A DNA stretch of 64,000 bases from Primulina eburnea (lineage: Eukaryota; Streptophyta; Magnoliopsida; Lamiales; Gesneriaceae): contig NC_133108.1 of NCBI RefSeq assembly GCF_022965805.1, forward strand, positions 22,535,545 through 22,599,544. Direction: 5' to 3'. Of the stretch, positions 1 through 10,780 are shown in pieces; the first letter of the stretch is position 1, and every line of letters begins with the position of its first letter. The notes beneath the pieces are model-generated. The model had not been told where the DNA came from. It searched no databases and saw only the letters and a list, made by a program, of their open reading frames with translations. The translations under genes and the position numbers were made by a program.

Positions 1-122
1 TCACAAGACACCAATCAATATATAAAAATGAATAGATAGATGCAAGAAAACATACCCGGACAGTTGAAAGTAGACGAAGTCAAAGGCATTGGTCCGAAGA
101 ACACCGCTCTGATACCACTAAA
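1..122 (-). mobile_element. Gypsy-type element K: 5' leader (element continues left of window)
   Basis: Read on the minus strand, this is the untranslated leader that follows a 5' LTR. The primer binding site lies at 106-117 and is separated from the LTR edge at 123 by five bases (118-122). No coding sequence of the element is inside the window. Its class is inferred from the LTR start TGTAATAGCCGAGCCC and the tRNA-Met primer site; gag and pol would be needed to fix the clade. Confidence 0.75.
106..117 (-). promoter_or_regulatory. Primer binding site of element K (initiator tRNA-Met)
   Basis: On the minus strand these bases read TGGTATCAGAGC, complementary to the 3' end of plant initiator Met tRNA, which primes minus-strand DNA synthesis in most plant LTR elements. 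Confidence 0.9.
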
Positions 123-1723
123 TGTGACACCTCTGACCTCTTTAAATAAAATGCACAGCGGAAATAAAATTTTCTCTTTAAAATATGGAAGAAGTTTCAA
201 AATACATTTCATAAAATGTTTACAAAATAAATACATGATCATTCAAATGAAATACAAAATACAAAACAATCATTCTTATGATCATGTCCCAAAATATTTG
301 CAAAATAATCTTCCTTCCAACGGTGTATGCATATAACCCCTATCCACAGTCAACGTCCAGGGCCTCTACTCTGATCTGCATCACATGAAATAACTGAAAT
401 GAGTATAAAAACTCAGCAAGTGGAACTCTTACATAGCAATGATACATAGTATACTCTGTAAAACATGACTTTGAAATCATAAATACCATCAACTCTGAAA
501 CATGAATACTGTAGCAATAACTGTAGCAATAGCATATCAATAAGATAGCAATAAGATGGTATTCTCTTTTCTCTGGTTGGATTGATATCAATAGTATCTC
601 TGTCTGTGGTTGCAAATATCCCATCGATATAAATCGATAACTGTGAGGGATAAAAGCCTATGGTCGTTGATCAACTAATTGCATGCAATGCTCTGACTAT
701 GATTCAATCAATCCAATAAAAACATTTGAACCCTGAATAACATTTAAAGCCGTCGTTTCACAATATTATTTTCTCTTGTATTCCCTTTTAACAATAGTGA
801 GTCATCAATGCCTCCAATAGGTAATCAATGGGATCAATACATAACAATGAATCAATTGAAGGGAATATCACTTTAAAACCTTTAAAACACAATACATATA
901 ACATCATGTGAGCAAAGGAATGAAATTCCACTTACAAACCAATAGAACACCTCAAACTTAGCTCTTGGTACACCACCTACAACAATAATCCATAAACAAC
1001 ACCAAAATCAACTCTATATCCAAAAATACAAGTCAAATATCCCATTAAACCAACAATAACAACACCCTATAACAACTCATCTTCAAAAACCATGATAGAA
1101 TCGCACCAAGAACTTACCTAAGCTTCCTTATACCACGGAGAACGTCGATCTCAAGTCGAATCGTCGAAAAGAAGCTTGGATTGAAGATAGGAAAAGAAAG
1201 AAATGGTAGAAAACCCTTGGAACTAGAGAGGAAATCTCGAAAATGAAGAGAAGATAAGGTAGAAATGAAGTCAACTCAATCAAAAAGGTACTAAATATCT
1301 CGCCCATACTTACACCGCGGGTGCGGTCACACAAGCACCGCGGGTGCGCTAAGCTCACGGCATTCCAACAAAATTCCCATGCACGATCACCGCGGGTGCG
1401 GTGCTACAATTACCGCGGGTGCGGTGCTTACACTGCCGCGGGTGCGGTGTCCTCACGGTAAAACCATCAAAATCCAACATAAATGACCGCGGGTGCGGTC
1501 CTTGCAAGGGTGCGGGTGCGGTACCACTTCGGCCAAGAACAAACCAAGGCAACTGAAAATCGAACCGAAACACTGAAACGAACAACCAACAACATCTAAT
1601 ACCTCAAGACAACAATAACCAATAATACTATGGCCCAAAACACAACTCTAAACATCTAAATCATAAAACCCAATAAACACAATAAAGCTTAAACCGTACC
1701 GTACACCGGGCTCGGCTATTACA
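123..1723 (-). repeat. 5' LTR of element K
   Basis: A 1.6-kb LTR on the minus strand. It opens with TGTAATAGCCGAGCCC at 1723 and closes with GTGTCACA at 123, next to the primer binding site. It carries a seven-copy CpG-rich array (1314-1522). The sequence right of 1723 is a different LTR (L) cut about 25 bp before its TATA box, so K inserted into L. The partner of the expected target duplication lies outside the window. Short ORFs on both strands have no recognisable domain. Confidence 0.8.
1314..1522 (-). repeat. CpG-rich repeat array in LTR K (7 copies)
   Basis: Seven copies of a 14-bp unit close to ACCGCGGGTGCGGT start at 1314, 1337, 1389, 1412, 1435, 1486 and 1509. Each unit has partly self-complementary ends (ACCGC with GCGGT). 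Spacers are irregular, so this is not a simple tandem array. It contrasts with the AT-rich remainder of the LTR. Confidence 0.85.
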
Positions 1724-3384
1724 CCACGTTTCAGAATGTGCATGCAGTATATAAATAGACGATTGACACGTAAATGTCTCAGAATTTGAGGAAAAGGGCG
1801 AAGCTTTTGGAGAGAAAATCCTTACGCCTTTTAAACTTGCGATTGTGAAAGATCCGTCCATCAGAATTCAAATCCGACTTCAGTTCTGAGTTCCTCGTGA
1901 CACGAGCTACACAAGGATGTAAGTTTTGCTACGTTTTATGATGCTTTGAGAATATGATGTTGCTAGAATCGAATATGATTCAGATATGATGTTTCTGCTA
2001 CCATAGACATTGTAGAATTGAAGACAGATTAAAGAATAGATTGGTTCTGTAATTGTTATGATTTTTGAAAGATATTGACTGAGATTCTATATCAGAATTG
2101 TGTTAGTATTCAGATTATGAATTGTATTGACACAGATTATGGGTTCTAGAGTTATATTTGTGATGTTCAGATTGATGGGGTTATTCAGATTGTATTGTTA
2201 TGTCGTCGAAACATCAGTTGATTTAGATTGATCAGATATGATATTGATTGAGATTCTTGGTTATACTGTTGATTATGATCAGATTGTATACCGATTTGAG
2301 TTTTGATCAGAACAGATTCTGAACTGAGATATATACTGATATTGTAATTATGTGATTTGTCATTATCAGATTGATATGGACAGATTTGACTTCGAGACTT
2401 CGTCTTCGTAAGCCCGGGACGACAAAGGTATAATTCATGTGATATTCGAGAAGACATAACTCAAATCAGACATCATTTGAGTTTCCCAATAAAATCACAT
2501 ACTAGATTAATGTTTATGTTTTGATATGATTATGCTTTGTTTATAGATTTATATGTATTGCATTTCATATAGGAGAGTCTTGACAGACAGTCATACATCT
2601 AGACGTTCGGTGTATCGTTACATAGGAGCTGACACCCTCCGATTGTAGATTATTCGATACAGATATGACCGAAGTCTAGGAATAAGATGTACGTTACCCC
2701 GATTGGGAGAGTAGGTAACAGACAGTGACGTCTTATTCACACCGGGATCCCTAGAGTCAGCATGGAGTCGAGTCATGACATGATTTGATTAGAACTGCAT
2801 GCGTAGATGAATGTGATTCATAGATTATGGAGCCCATTGTTATTGCTTTCATTTATGATAGCATGTTTCATTATTTAGATTGTTTATATGCATGTTTATC
2901 TGACTTGAGTTACATGCTTATTTGATTTGATTTCATAGATTATGAACTCTATTGTTTTGATTTCATTCATGACCGCAGGTTCCATGAATTATATTGTGGA
3001 TATACATGTTTACCATGTTTTATACTGGGATTTATTCTCACCGGAGTTATCCAGATGTTGTCTTGTTTTGTATGTGTGCATGACAACAGGTGGGACTGGA
3101 TCGGGGTCAAGAGGATGAGGAGAGAAGAAGAGTCAGCGTGGTGATTCCGGACTTACTGTAGATTTGGTTTATTACTTGAACTTAGTAACCGAACCTTAGA
3201 CTTAGATTGTACAGTATTGTACTTTTATACTGAAATGTATTTTATACTGAGATGTATATTATTTAGATTCCATTACCTTCCGCATTTTCATTTTAAAAAG
3301 AAAAATTTTTAGACTCTGTTTATCAGAACTGATAATTAAATCCCAACGATGATTAAGAAGATGATTAGCGTCCGGGTCCCCACA
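1724..3384 (+). repeat. Truncated LTR L (relative of the D/J/I LTR family)
   Basis: The 3' part of a plus-strand LTR ending GTCCGGGTCCCCACA at 3384, as in LTRs D and J. It shares with them the ATCCGTC...AAATCCGACTT block near 1853, the hairpin block near 3056-3088 and the CATTACCTTCCGC segment near 3270. The 5' part is missing because element K inserted just before the TATA box. No primer site follows 3384, so this was a 3' or solo LTR. Confidence 0.75.
1748..1757 (+). promoter_or_regulatory. TATA box of LTR L
   Basis: TATATAAATA, at the place where the D-type LTRs carry their TA-rich promoter (after a conserved GCATGCA). Inferred core promoter of the old element, now 25 bp from the edge of insertion K. 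Confidence 0.5.
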
Positions 3385-3864
3385 ATTTACTAGAGTTAGT
3401 CCAACATTAACATGGGAGAACTTATTAAGTTTTACGCGCTAGTGTTAATTAAACATTAAGGATATATCATAATATGAAATTCGATCCAATGAGAAAAGTC
3501 CAAGTGTCTTAGACCTAAACTAAATTGTAACTGGGAATAAAATAGTTTAAGCATTTTATTGATGCTAGAAAGGGTTATATATAAGATTGCATCAGAGCAT
3601 TAAAGACAAAACGCTTTAGAGATACAGTCAATAAGACGAGACACATAGTCCAAGAAGCCAATTCAAATGCAAAGGATACAATAAATGAGTCTCACTGTAC
3701 GATCAGCTTCCTCCTCCTATATAAAGAGAAGAGCGGTTAAGACTCAAACAATAGAGGGAGCACATATACAATACTAGAGAGAAAAGGGCATGCTCAGTTG
3801 AATATCAGCTTTCAGAAGCACTTAAGCCTAGAGGGAATTCTTTATCGTTGTATCAGTGTAGCCA
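3385..3864 (+). other. Unclassified sequence with a promoter-like stretch
   Basis: No ORF or recognised repeat over about 480 bp. CTATATAAAG at 3718-3727 with purine-rich downstream sequence looks like the promoter and transcript start of an LTR, so this may be a fragment of yet another LTR. That is a guess; no partner copy is in the window. Confidence 0.3.
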
Positions 3865-3971
3865 TGAAGAATATGAGTTCAGTTGAATCTACATCTTATT
3901 TTATCTACAAGAGTTCAGTTATTCAGTTTTACTTTATTTTGAGTTTTTTCAAACACCATAAAGGGGGAAAT
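3865..3971 (+). mobile_element. Detached 3' internal end of a Copia A-type element with polypurine tract
   Basis: This stretch matches 13355-13461, the sequence just before the right LTR of Copia A, including the polypurine tract AAAGGGGGAAA before the LTR edge at 3972. An ordinary 5' LTR would be preceded by host DNA. The left LTR is therefore preceded by the tail of another copy, as expected after unequal recombination between tandem or separate copies. Confidence 0.8.
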
Positions 3972-4935
3972 TGTTGGAAACTTAATTCCGGTGCATTGAC
4001 AAAAAGTTTTACCAACTGAACTTACCAACTGAACTTAGGAACTGAACTGCTCAACAACTGAACACGTCATCTGCTGAACTCAGTCAACTGTTCTACAACT
4101 GAAGTTTATTTTCGGCAACTGATTCATTACCAGCTGACCTCTCAGTTGTACACGTCATTAGTTGAAAGCGACAACAGACAAAATAGTACATATACCTGCA
4201 ACTAGTAGTGGAATGCCGCATTGCAGAATAAACAGTGTACGATTGTCAGAATATATCGACGTGGCAATCAACGGTTAGAATATTCAAACATTCTTTAAAG
4301 TTACCGTTGAGAGGAGAGCCTATATATAGTCGAAGAACAGCAACTGAAGAACCCCCTACTTTCAGTTATCCTATTCTACTTGATGTTACGCTGCAAAAGT
4401 ATCTACTCGTAATCAGAAATCAAAGCTCACGCTTATTAGTCTTATCAGTAGTATTCAAGACTACATTCTCGAGCTTATTTAGCACTTTGTAATCTTTATA
4501 GATTTTCTAAGTTGTGCTAAGATCAGTTACGATCTATAAAAGTGTTGTATGCTAAGAGTTTCAGTTTTGGCAAAGTGATAAGTCCAAACTGAAGTGGGTC
4601 AGTACAGTGTCGTGTATTTGATCAAAGTCTTTTAGTGGATATCCTATCTTCGTGATAGAAGGGGTGACGTAGGAGTTATTCAATTCTCCGAACATCCAGA
4701 AACTTACTGTGTCATTATTTCAGTTACCATTTTCAGTTAGATACTCTATCTTTCAGTCAGTTAGTTTTCCGCAACTGTTTTATTCAATTTAACTGATTGT
4801 TGTTGACCGACGGGATATTTAGGTTCAGTTTGTAACAGAACTGAACTCATATTGTCGAAGAATATTTTAAATTCGAGCAATGTTTATTCAACCCCCCCTT
4901 CTAAACACTCTTTACTCGATTAACCGATCCTATCA
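3972..4935 (+). repeat. Left LTR of Copia A
   Basis: Starts TGTTGGAAACTTAATTCCGG and ends CCGATCCTATCA; the right LTR starts the same way and ends CCGATCCTTTCA. The terminal part carries the ATTCAACCCCCCCTTCTAA signature. The TATA box CTATATATAG is at 4320-4329. The sequence is rich in short CAACTGA/TCAGTTG words. The next base enters gag directly, so the primer site and gag start are deleted. Confidence 0.85.
4320..4329 (+). promoter_or_regulatory. TATA box of Copia A left LTR
   Basis: CTATATATAG follows a conserved block (ACGGTTAGAATATTCAAA) also present in the right LTR, where the motif reads CTATAAATAG at 13798-13807. Inferred promoter. Confidence 0.55.
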
Positions 4936-6388
4936 AGTTGCATTAAAGATAATCAGAGGTCTTCCCAAGGAGTGGGATGTGAAGATCATGGCAATGACGG
5001 AATCCAAGGATATGAACAAAGTTGAGCTTCATGACCTATTTGCTGATTTGAAAGCCTACGAGTTTGAGCTGCAAACTCGAGAAGGAGAATCTTCTACTCC
5101 AGCAGTCACAACTGCCTTAGCTGCTGTTAGAACAGAACCAACTGGTTCAGTTGAAAAAGTTGCTGATCAACTAAGCAATGATGCCATGTCATTGTCCATC
5201 AAAACGTTTGGAAGATTTATGAGGAAAAATCAAGGAAACTTTCAAAATAAATATCAAAGAAGAAATTCCAAGGAATAATCAAACGCTTGCTACAACTGTG
5301 GCAAACCAGGTCACTTCATTGCTGACTGTACCAAACCAAAGAAAGACAGTCAAGGCTCAACTGAAAGAAGAAAGAAACCATATGAGCACAAAAATAGATC
5401 CAAAGATAATAAGAAGTTCTCCAGGAAGAAGCATGAATTACTCTTGGCTGAAGAGAGCAAATCGAAGTGGGCAGACACTCACAGCGAGGAGTCAGAACCA
5501 GAAACTTCATGAAGTTCTAGTGACAATGAAGAGGAAGTGAAATGTCTGATGGCTGGTGATACAGAACTGGAATCCAGCAGTCAACAGGTATTTGACTTTA
5601 GCTCAACTGATTTTACGAGAGAAGAACTTATTTCAATATTGCATGACATGGTCACTGAGTATCATAAGCTTGCCTTATTATTTGAAAAGGCCAGAGCAAA
5701 GCAAAATGATCCTATTGACAATAAGACTACAATTGATGAATCAGTTGACATGTTGAGTCTGAAAAAGGAGATTGCTGAACTCAATACTGAAAGAAGCAAG
5801 GATCAGTTAATGATTCAAAAGTTGATGCTTGAAAATTCAAAGCAAACTGAACTTATTCAGGCTTGGAACAAATCATCTGTTGCACTGACTAATATACAGA
5901 ACTCACAAAAATCAGTTACTGATAAAACTGGTTTAGGTTTCAGTAACCAAGATGAAATGTCTCCCAAGCATACTCGACCAAAACTGAATATAAATAAAGG
6001 GAAATACATTCACTTTGTCAAATCAGTTATAGTACAAGAACAAGCTGAGCCAAGTAAACTGATTGAACAGCCAACTCAAAGTATGAACAAGGGCAAAAAA
6101 TGTGGTATTGGTTATAGCCCAAAAGTTTTGACTGACTCACGAAGTCAGCCACCAAAACTTTTCAGCAAAAATTACTCAAATAGCTGCTCAAATTACTATA
6201 ACAGTAAGACAGTTCAGAAAACATACTGGCTGAACAATCAGTTGAAAAAGGGCAAATCACATGTTGTGTCTCCTGCACACCATACACCAAGCACACACAG
6301 ACCGGGAAAAACCATCTGGAATACAGCAACTGGACGGTCAATTAGACTGATCCAAGTCTGGATTCCTAAATTGCTAATCAACTTTTGA
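4936..6388 (+). pseudogene. Copia A gag, 5'-truncated, two in-frame stops
   Basis: Gag forms the particle and binds RNA. The frame begins inside the Gag domain (GLPKEWDVKIMAMTESKD near 4950), directly after the LTR, so the N-terminal part is missing. A CCHC zinc knuckle, CYNCGKPGHFIADC, lies at 5288-5329. In-frame stops occur at 5276-5278, just before the knuckle, and near 5510. The rest is hydrophilic, with a probable coiled coil around 5600-5860 and a basic C-terminal end near 6150-6370. The frame closes at 6388; protease follows in another frame after 40 bp. Confidence 0.8.
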
Positions 6389-6431
6389 CCCAAATAGAAA
6401 AAGGGGTACTAGAATCTTATCTTGTGTGTGA

Positions 6432-7922
6432 TTGCAGGTAACAGGTACAAGCATTGAATCTATATGGTACTTGGACAGTGGATGTTCACGCCACATGACA
6501 GGAGATTCAAATTTATTATCTCAACTGGTCAAATACGCTGGACCAAACATCAGTTTTGGAGATAATTCTAAAGGTAAAACTGTGGGTAAGGGTAAGCTTA
6601 TCCATGGTAACTTCACCATTAATGATGTATTATTAGTTGAGAATCTGAAGTATAATCTGATCAGTATCAGTCAATTATGCGATAATGGATTCTCAGTTCA
6701 GTTTGACAAACATTCTTGTTCAGTCAAAAGCTCAACTGAAGAGATCATCCTAACTGGCAAAAGGTGTGGAAACACTTATAAAGTCGGCTGGAATGATCAA
6801 CCTTATGCACCAGTATGTTTTATTGCTTCAAAATCCTCTAAAAACTGGTTGTGGCATAAGAGATTAAACCACCTGAACTTCAAGTCCATTGCATATTTGA
6901 GTAACCACGATCTTGTTACTGGACTGTTCAAAATGGATTTTATCAAAGACAAAATTTGCTCAGCATGTCAGTTTTGTAAATAAATCAAATCTTCTTTTAA
7001 GAACAAGGGTCGTAAATCTTCTTCCCGATGCTTAGAGCTGTTACATATGGATCTATTTAGTCCAATACCAGTCATGAGCTTAGGGGGAATGAAATACACC
7101 TTGGTGGTTGTAGATGACTTTTCAAGATTCACTTTGGTTATATTTCTCAAGTCCAAAGACCAAACTGCTGCTCAACTGATTAAGCTTTTCAAAAGATTAT
7201 TAAATGAAAAATCAGTTGGAATTGACAGAATCAGATCCGATCGAGGAAATTAATTTATCAATCAAATTCTTTCAAATTATTTAGAGAATTCCGGAATCAA
7301 GCATGAGCTTTCAGCAGCTAGAACTCCTCAGCAAAATGGTGTAGCTGAAAGGAGAAATCGGACCCTCGAAGAGGCTGCTAGAACAATGCTTGCTGATTCT
7401 GGTATCTCACAAAGGTTTTGGGCAGAGGCAGTGAACACAGCGTGTTACACTCAAAACAGATAAATGATTAATAAGAATCATATGAAAACACCTTATGAGA
7501 TCTGGCATGGAAGAAAAAGTGTGGTTTCCAACTTCAAAATATTCGTCTGCAGATGTTTTATACTTGTCAATAAAACTCATTTAAAAGCCTTTGATGCTAA
7601 ATCTGCAGAAGTAATATTTCTTGATTATTCTTCAGTGAGTAAAGCTTATAGAGTCTTCAACAAAAATACTTTAAATGTTGAAGAATCTATCCATGTTGTT
7701 TTTTATGAAACTGTACTAACTGATAAGCCAACTGATCAAGTTGAGCTAGCTGATAGATTTACAGATATAAGCTTGGATGATGATGATGAAGAAGACATCC
7801 ATATCACTCAAAGCAACCTCCAAACACCTGAACCAGAAGTATTAGATCAACCAGAAGAACCAGAAGCTGTTCCAAATGATCAGTTATTAGAGCCACCAAA
7901 TGACATTCAGTTGCAAACTTAA
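6432..7922 (+). pseudogene. Copia A protease, pre-integrase domain and integrase
   Basis: The protease core WYLDSGCSRHMTG near 6466 has the Asp-Ser-Gly active site of Copia proteases. A pre-integrase domain follows (WLWHKRLNHLNFKSIAYLSN near 6851). The integrase core retains DLFSPIP..., DDFSR and the glutamate-containing PQQNGVAERRNR near 7330. The frame is broken by stops at 6981-6983, 7251-7253, 7461-7463 and 7920-7922. An acidic linker (about 7770-7900) leads into reverse transcriptase. Integrase before reverse transcriptase is diagnostic of Ty1/Copia. Confidence 0.85.
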
Positions 7923-9635
7923 ACTGCTCCAACTGAAACTGAAAATGTTCAGTTACCCACAGAAGCAGTTGCTGATTCAGAAGCAATAAATGCTGAACTC
8001 AGATGGAAGAAATCACATCCTCCAGAGTTGGTAATAGGTAAACCATCTGATCCAGTAAGAACAAGAAATCAGATGCTCAATCTATTTATTCATTCAGCTT
8101 TCGTGTCACAACTAGAACCCAAGAAGACTGATGAAGCTCTTGCTGATCCAAACTGGATAAATGCAATGCAAGAAGAGCTAAATCAGTTTGTACCATAACA
8201 ATGTCTGGAACTTAGTTCCAAGACCAATTTCAAAAACTGTTATAGGTACAAAATGGGTGTACAGGAAAAAACTGAACGAAGATGGTTCAGTTGTGCCGTA
8301 ACAAAGCAAGGCTAGTAGCACAGGCTAGGAAGAAAGAATTGATTATGATGACACATATACACCAGTTGCAAGACTGGAGGCAATCAGGATATTCCTTGCC
8401 TATGCTTCATTCAAAAACTTCAAAGTCTACCAAATGGATGTAAAGAGTGCATTTCTGAATGGCCAGTTGCAGGAAGAAGTCTACGTTGAACAACCTCCAG
8501 GTTTTATCAATCATCACCTTCCTGATCATGTCTACCATTTGAACAAAGCCTTATATGGTCTTAAACAGGCTCCAAGAGCTTGGTACGAAACTCTTTCAAA
8601 ATTTCTAACTGATCACGATTTTTCTGTTGGATCAGTTGATAAGACATTGTTCAAATTCTCCAAGAATGATCATATTCTACTCGTTCAAATTTATGTTGAT
8701 GACATTATTTTTGGGTCAACTAACCCCATATTATGCGATAAGTTTGCTAAGTTAATGCAGGATAAGTTCGAAATGAGCATGATGGGTGAACTGACATTCT
8801 TTCTTGGATTACAAGTGAAGCAACTGGAGTCGGGTACCTTCATTAGTCAAACTAAATACACGAAGGAACAACTGAAGAAGTTTGGAATGGAATCATGTTC
8901 AGCTGCAAGTACTCCTATGAGCTCATCAATAAAACTTGATACTGATCAAGGGGGAATATCAGTTGAGACGACACTTTACAGAGGTTTAATAGGTTCATTA
9001 TTGTACCTAACTGCTAGTCGTCCTGATATTGTATTTGTTGTATGCATGTGTGCTAGATTTCAAGCAAACCCTATGCAATCACATTTTACAGCTGCCAAGC
9101 GTATTTTGAAATATCTTAAGGGCACACAAAATGTTGGGTTATGGTATTCTAAAGATTCATCTTCCAATTTAGTTTGATATTCAGATGCAGATTATGTAGG
9201 ATGTAAGCTTGATCGTAAAAGTACTAGTGGATCATGTCAGTTTCTAGGGGACAGACTGATCTCATGGTTCAGCAAGAAGCAAACATCCATAGCAACTTCC
9301 ACAACTGAAGCAGAATATCTTGCTGCTGGAAGCTGCTGTGCTCAACTGCTCTGGATTTAGCAACAACTGAGAGATTATGGAATTGATGCTAAAGAATCGC
9401 CAATATTTTGTGATATACATGTACAATTACTATCACCTATAATCCAGTTCTTCACTCCAGAACCAAGCACATAGATGTCAGGCATCACTTCATCAGAGAT
9501 CATGCCCTGAAGAAGGACATCAGACTGGAATATGTTTCAACTGAGCAGCAAGCAGCTGATATCTTCACCAAACCACTGGCTGAGACTAAGTTTTCTCATT
9601 TTCGCAATATACTTGGATTAATTGATTTATCCTAA
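7923..9635 (+). pseudogene. Copia A reverse transcriptase and RNase H
   Basis: The RVT_2-type domain starts near 8140 (DPNWINAMQEELNQF). It shifts frame twice between about 8195 and 8340 and then runs open from 8341 to 9177. The catalytic YVDD box (QIYVDDIIFGS) is at 8686-8718. RNase H retains YSDADYVGC after a stop at 9175-9177, where the aligned residue is usually Gly, and TTEAEYLA near 9302. Further stops occur near 9358 and 9470. The end LGLIDLS at 9613-9635 is the usual C-terminus of this group. Non-functional. Confidence 0.85.
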
Positions 9636-9773
9636 TCAGTTGTTATTATTGTCTTGGTTCTTAACTCATCTTTCAGCCTTACTGTTATTTACTGATTCTT
9701 CAGTTAGTTGTTTATTCATATGACTCTCAACTGATGGAAGAAAAACAAAGTTACATCAAAATAAATATTTCAT

Positions 9774-10250
9774 TCAACAATAAATATTCGCTTGGATTAC
9801 ATTTTCATACTTTTCCTCTACATCGTCTATCCACATTCTCAACCAAACTGATAGAGCTGAGGAAGACGTCTTACAAAAGCTATGAGAAGAAGCTATACGA
9901 TTAAGAATCTCCAGCTCCTTTTGAAGCATCAACTGGTAGATATGACCATCTTTAAAGATGTCCACCCACACAGCTATATTCAAGCGCTCCCGCACTTCTG
10001 TCAACTGTTCCACCAGTCTGGAAGTGGTAGCCTCTCCAGAGTTATACAGGAACGCAAGCTCCTGTAACTTTTCCCAGTAAGGAAGACTAGTGTAGAAGAC
10101 TTCATCTTCGATAGCCGCCTTTCTAGCTTCCAGAGAAAGTGGCGAAACACTTGAGCAACTCGCATCTGCCATTTTTTTTCTTGTATATCTTCTCTTTCTT
10201 TCACCAATATGACTGGAACTAACAATGTTATTTCTATTTATAGCAGACAA
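9774..10250 (-). CDS. Antisense ORF behind pol in Copia A
   Basis: An intact 158-codon ORF on the strand opposite pol, from ATG at 10250 to a stop at 9774. A second in-frame ATG lies 26 codons in, after a basic stretch (GERKRRYTRKK), and could be the real start. The rest looks mostly helical, with heptad-like Leu spacing (LVEQLTEVRERLNIAVW) and the motif WLRMWIDDVEEKYENV near the C-terminus. I see no transmembrane segment and recognise no family. Antisense ORFs near the 3' end are known in several plant LTR retrotransposon lineages. It has no stops although pol has many, which may be chance at this length. It diverges from the third ORF across about 530 bp. Confidence 0.55.
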   Translation of the reverse strand: MSAINRNNIVSSSHIGERKRRYTRKKMADASCSSVSPLSLEARKAAIEDEVFYTSLPYWEKLQELAFLYNSGEATTSRLVEQLTEVRERLNIAVWVDIFKDGHIYQLMLQKELEILNRIASSHSFCKTSSSALSVWLRMWIDDVEEKYENVIQANIYC

Positions 10251-10780
10251 TCAAGGAAGCCGAAGGGTCATCAACATTTCAGCAACAAATAATATCTCTG
10301 ATATTTATTTATTCGCTTTAATTATTTTATGCACTAATTAAGGGGGAATAATTGTTTTAAGAGGTTAACTAAGAAGAAAATTGTTAGTAAATTCTCAACT
10401 GAAAGGACACAGTGTTACAAACTGATCGTTCAGTTGAATATTTCACTAATCTTCTCATATAAGTTAACTAATTAATCATATTATATTCCAAATCAAGCGA
10501 CGTGACTGTTCTTCAAGCATTAAATGCTATTCTTCAGCAAATGATTAGTAGAAACGTGGACACTTTTTGAACCGTTAAATTACACACGCTTACAGCACAC
10601 GTACACACGTTGTAATTCAGAATTTCTATGGACTGAAACGTGTCCAGAATTTGAATAGTCACGTACATATGTACCATTCTCCGCTCCATTTCAGTTTTAC
10701 TTTACGTTTATCCACAAACTTTTGAGAGCAAGAACAAATTTCATCCTTCAATTTTTTTTCAGGAATTCATTCAGTTTTAA
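10251..10780. promoter_or_regulatory. Divergent spacer between antisense ORF and third ORF of Copia A
   Basis: About 530 bp with no ORF, flanked by start codons pointing outward. It must hold the start signals for both if they are expressed separately. At 10339-10350 it contains TAAGGGGGAATA followed by ATTGTTTTAA, resembling the polypurine tract and LTR start at 13451-13470. No clear TATA box is visible. Confidence 0.4.

Noticed and set aside
106..117. tRNA gene fragments at the TGGTATCAGAGC sites
   Set aside because: Only 12 bases, always next to an LTR edge: primer binding sites.
4235..4492. Short ORFs inside the Copia A LTRs (also 13712-13927)
   Set aside because: Span the TATA region, differ between the two LTRs and have no conserved product.
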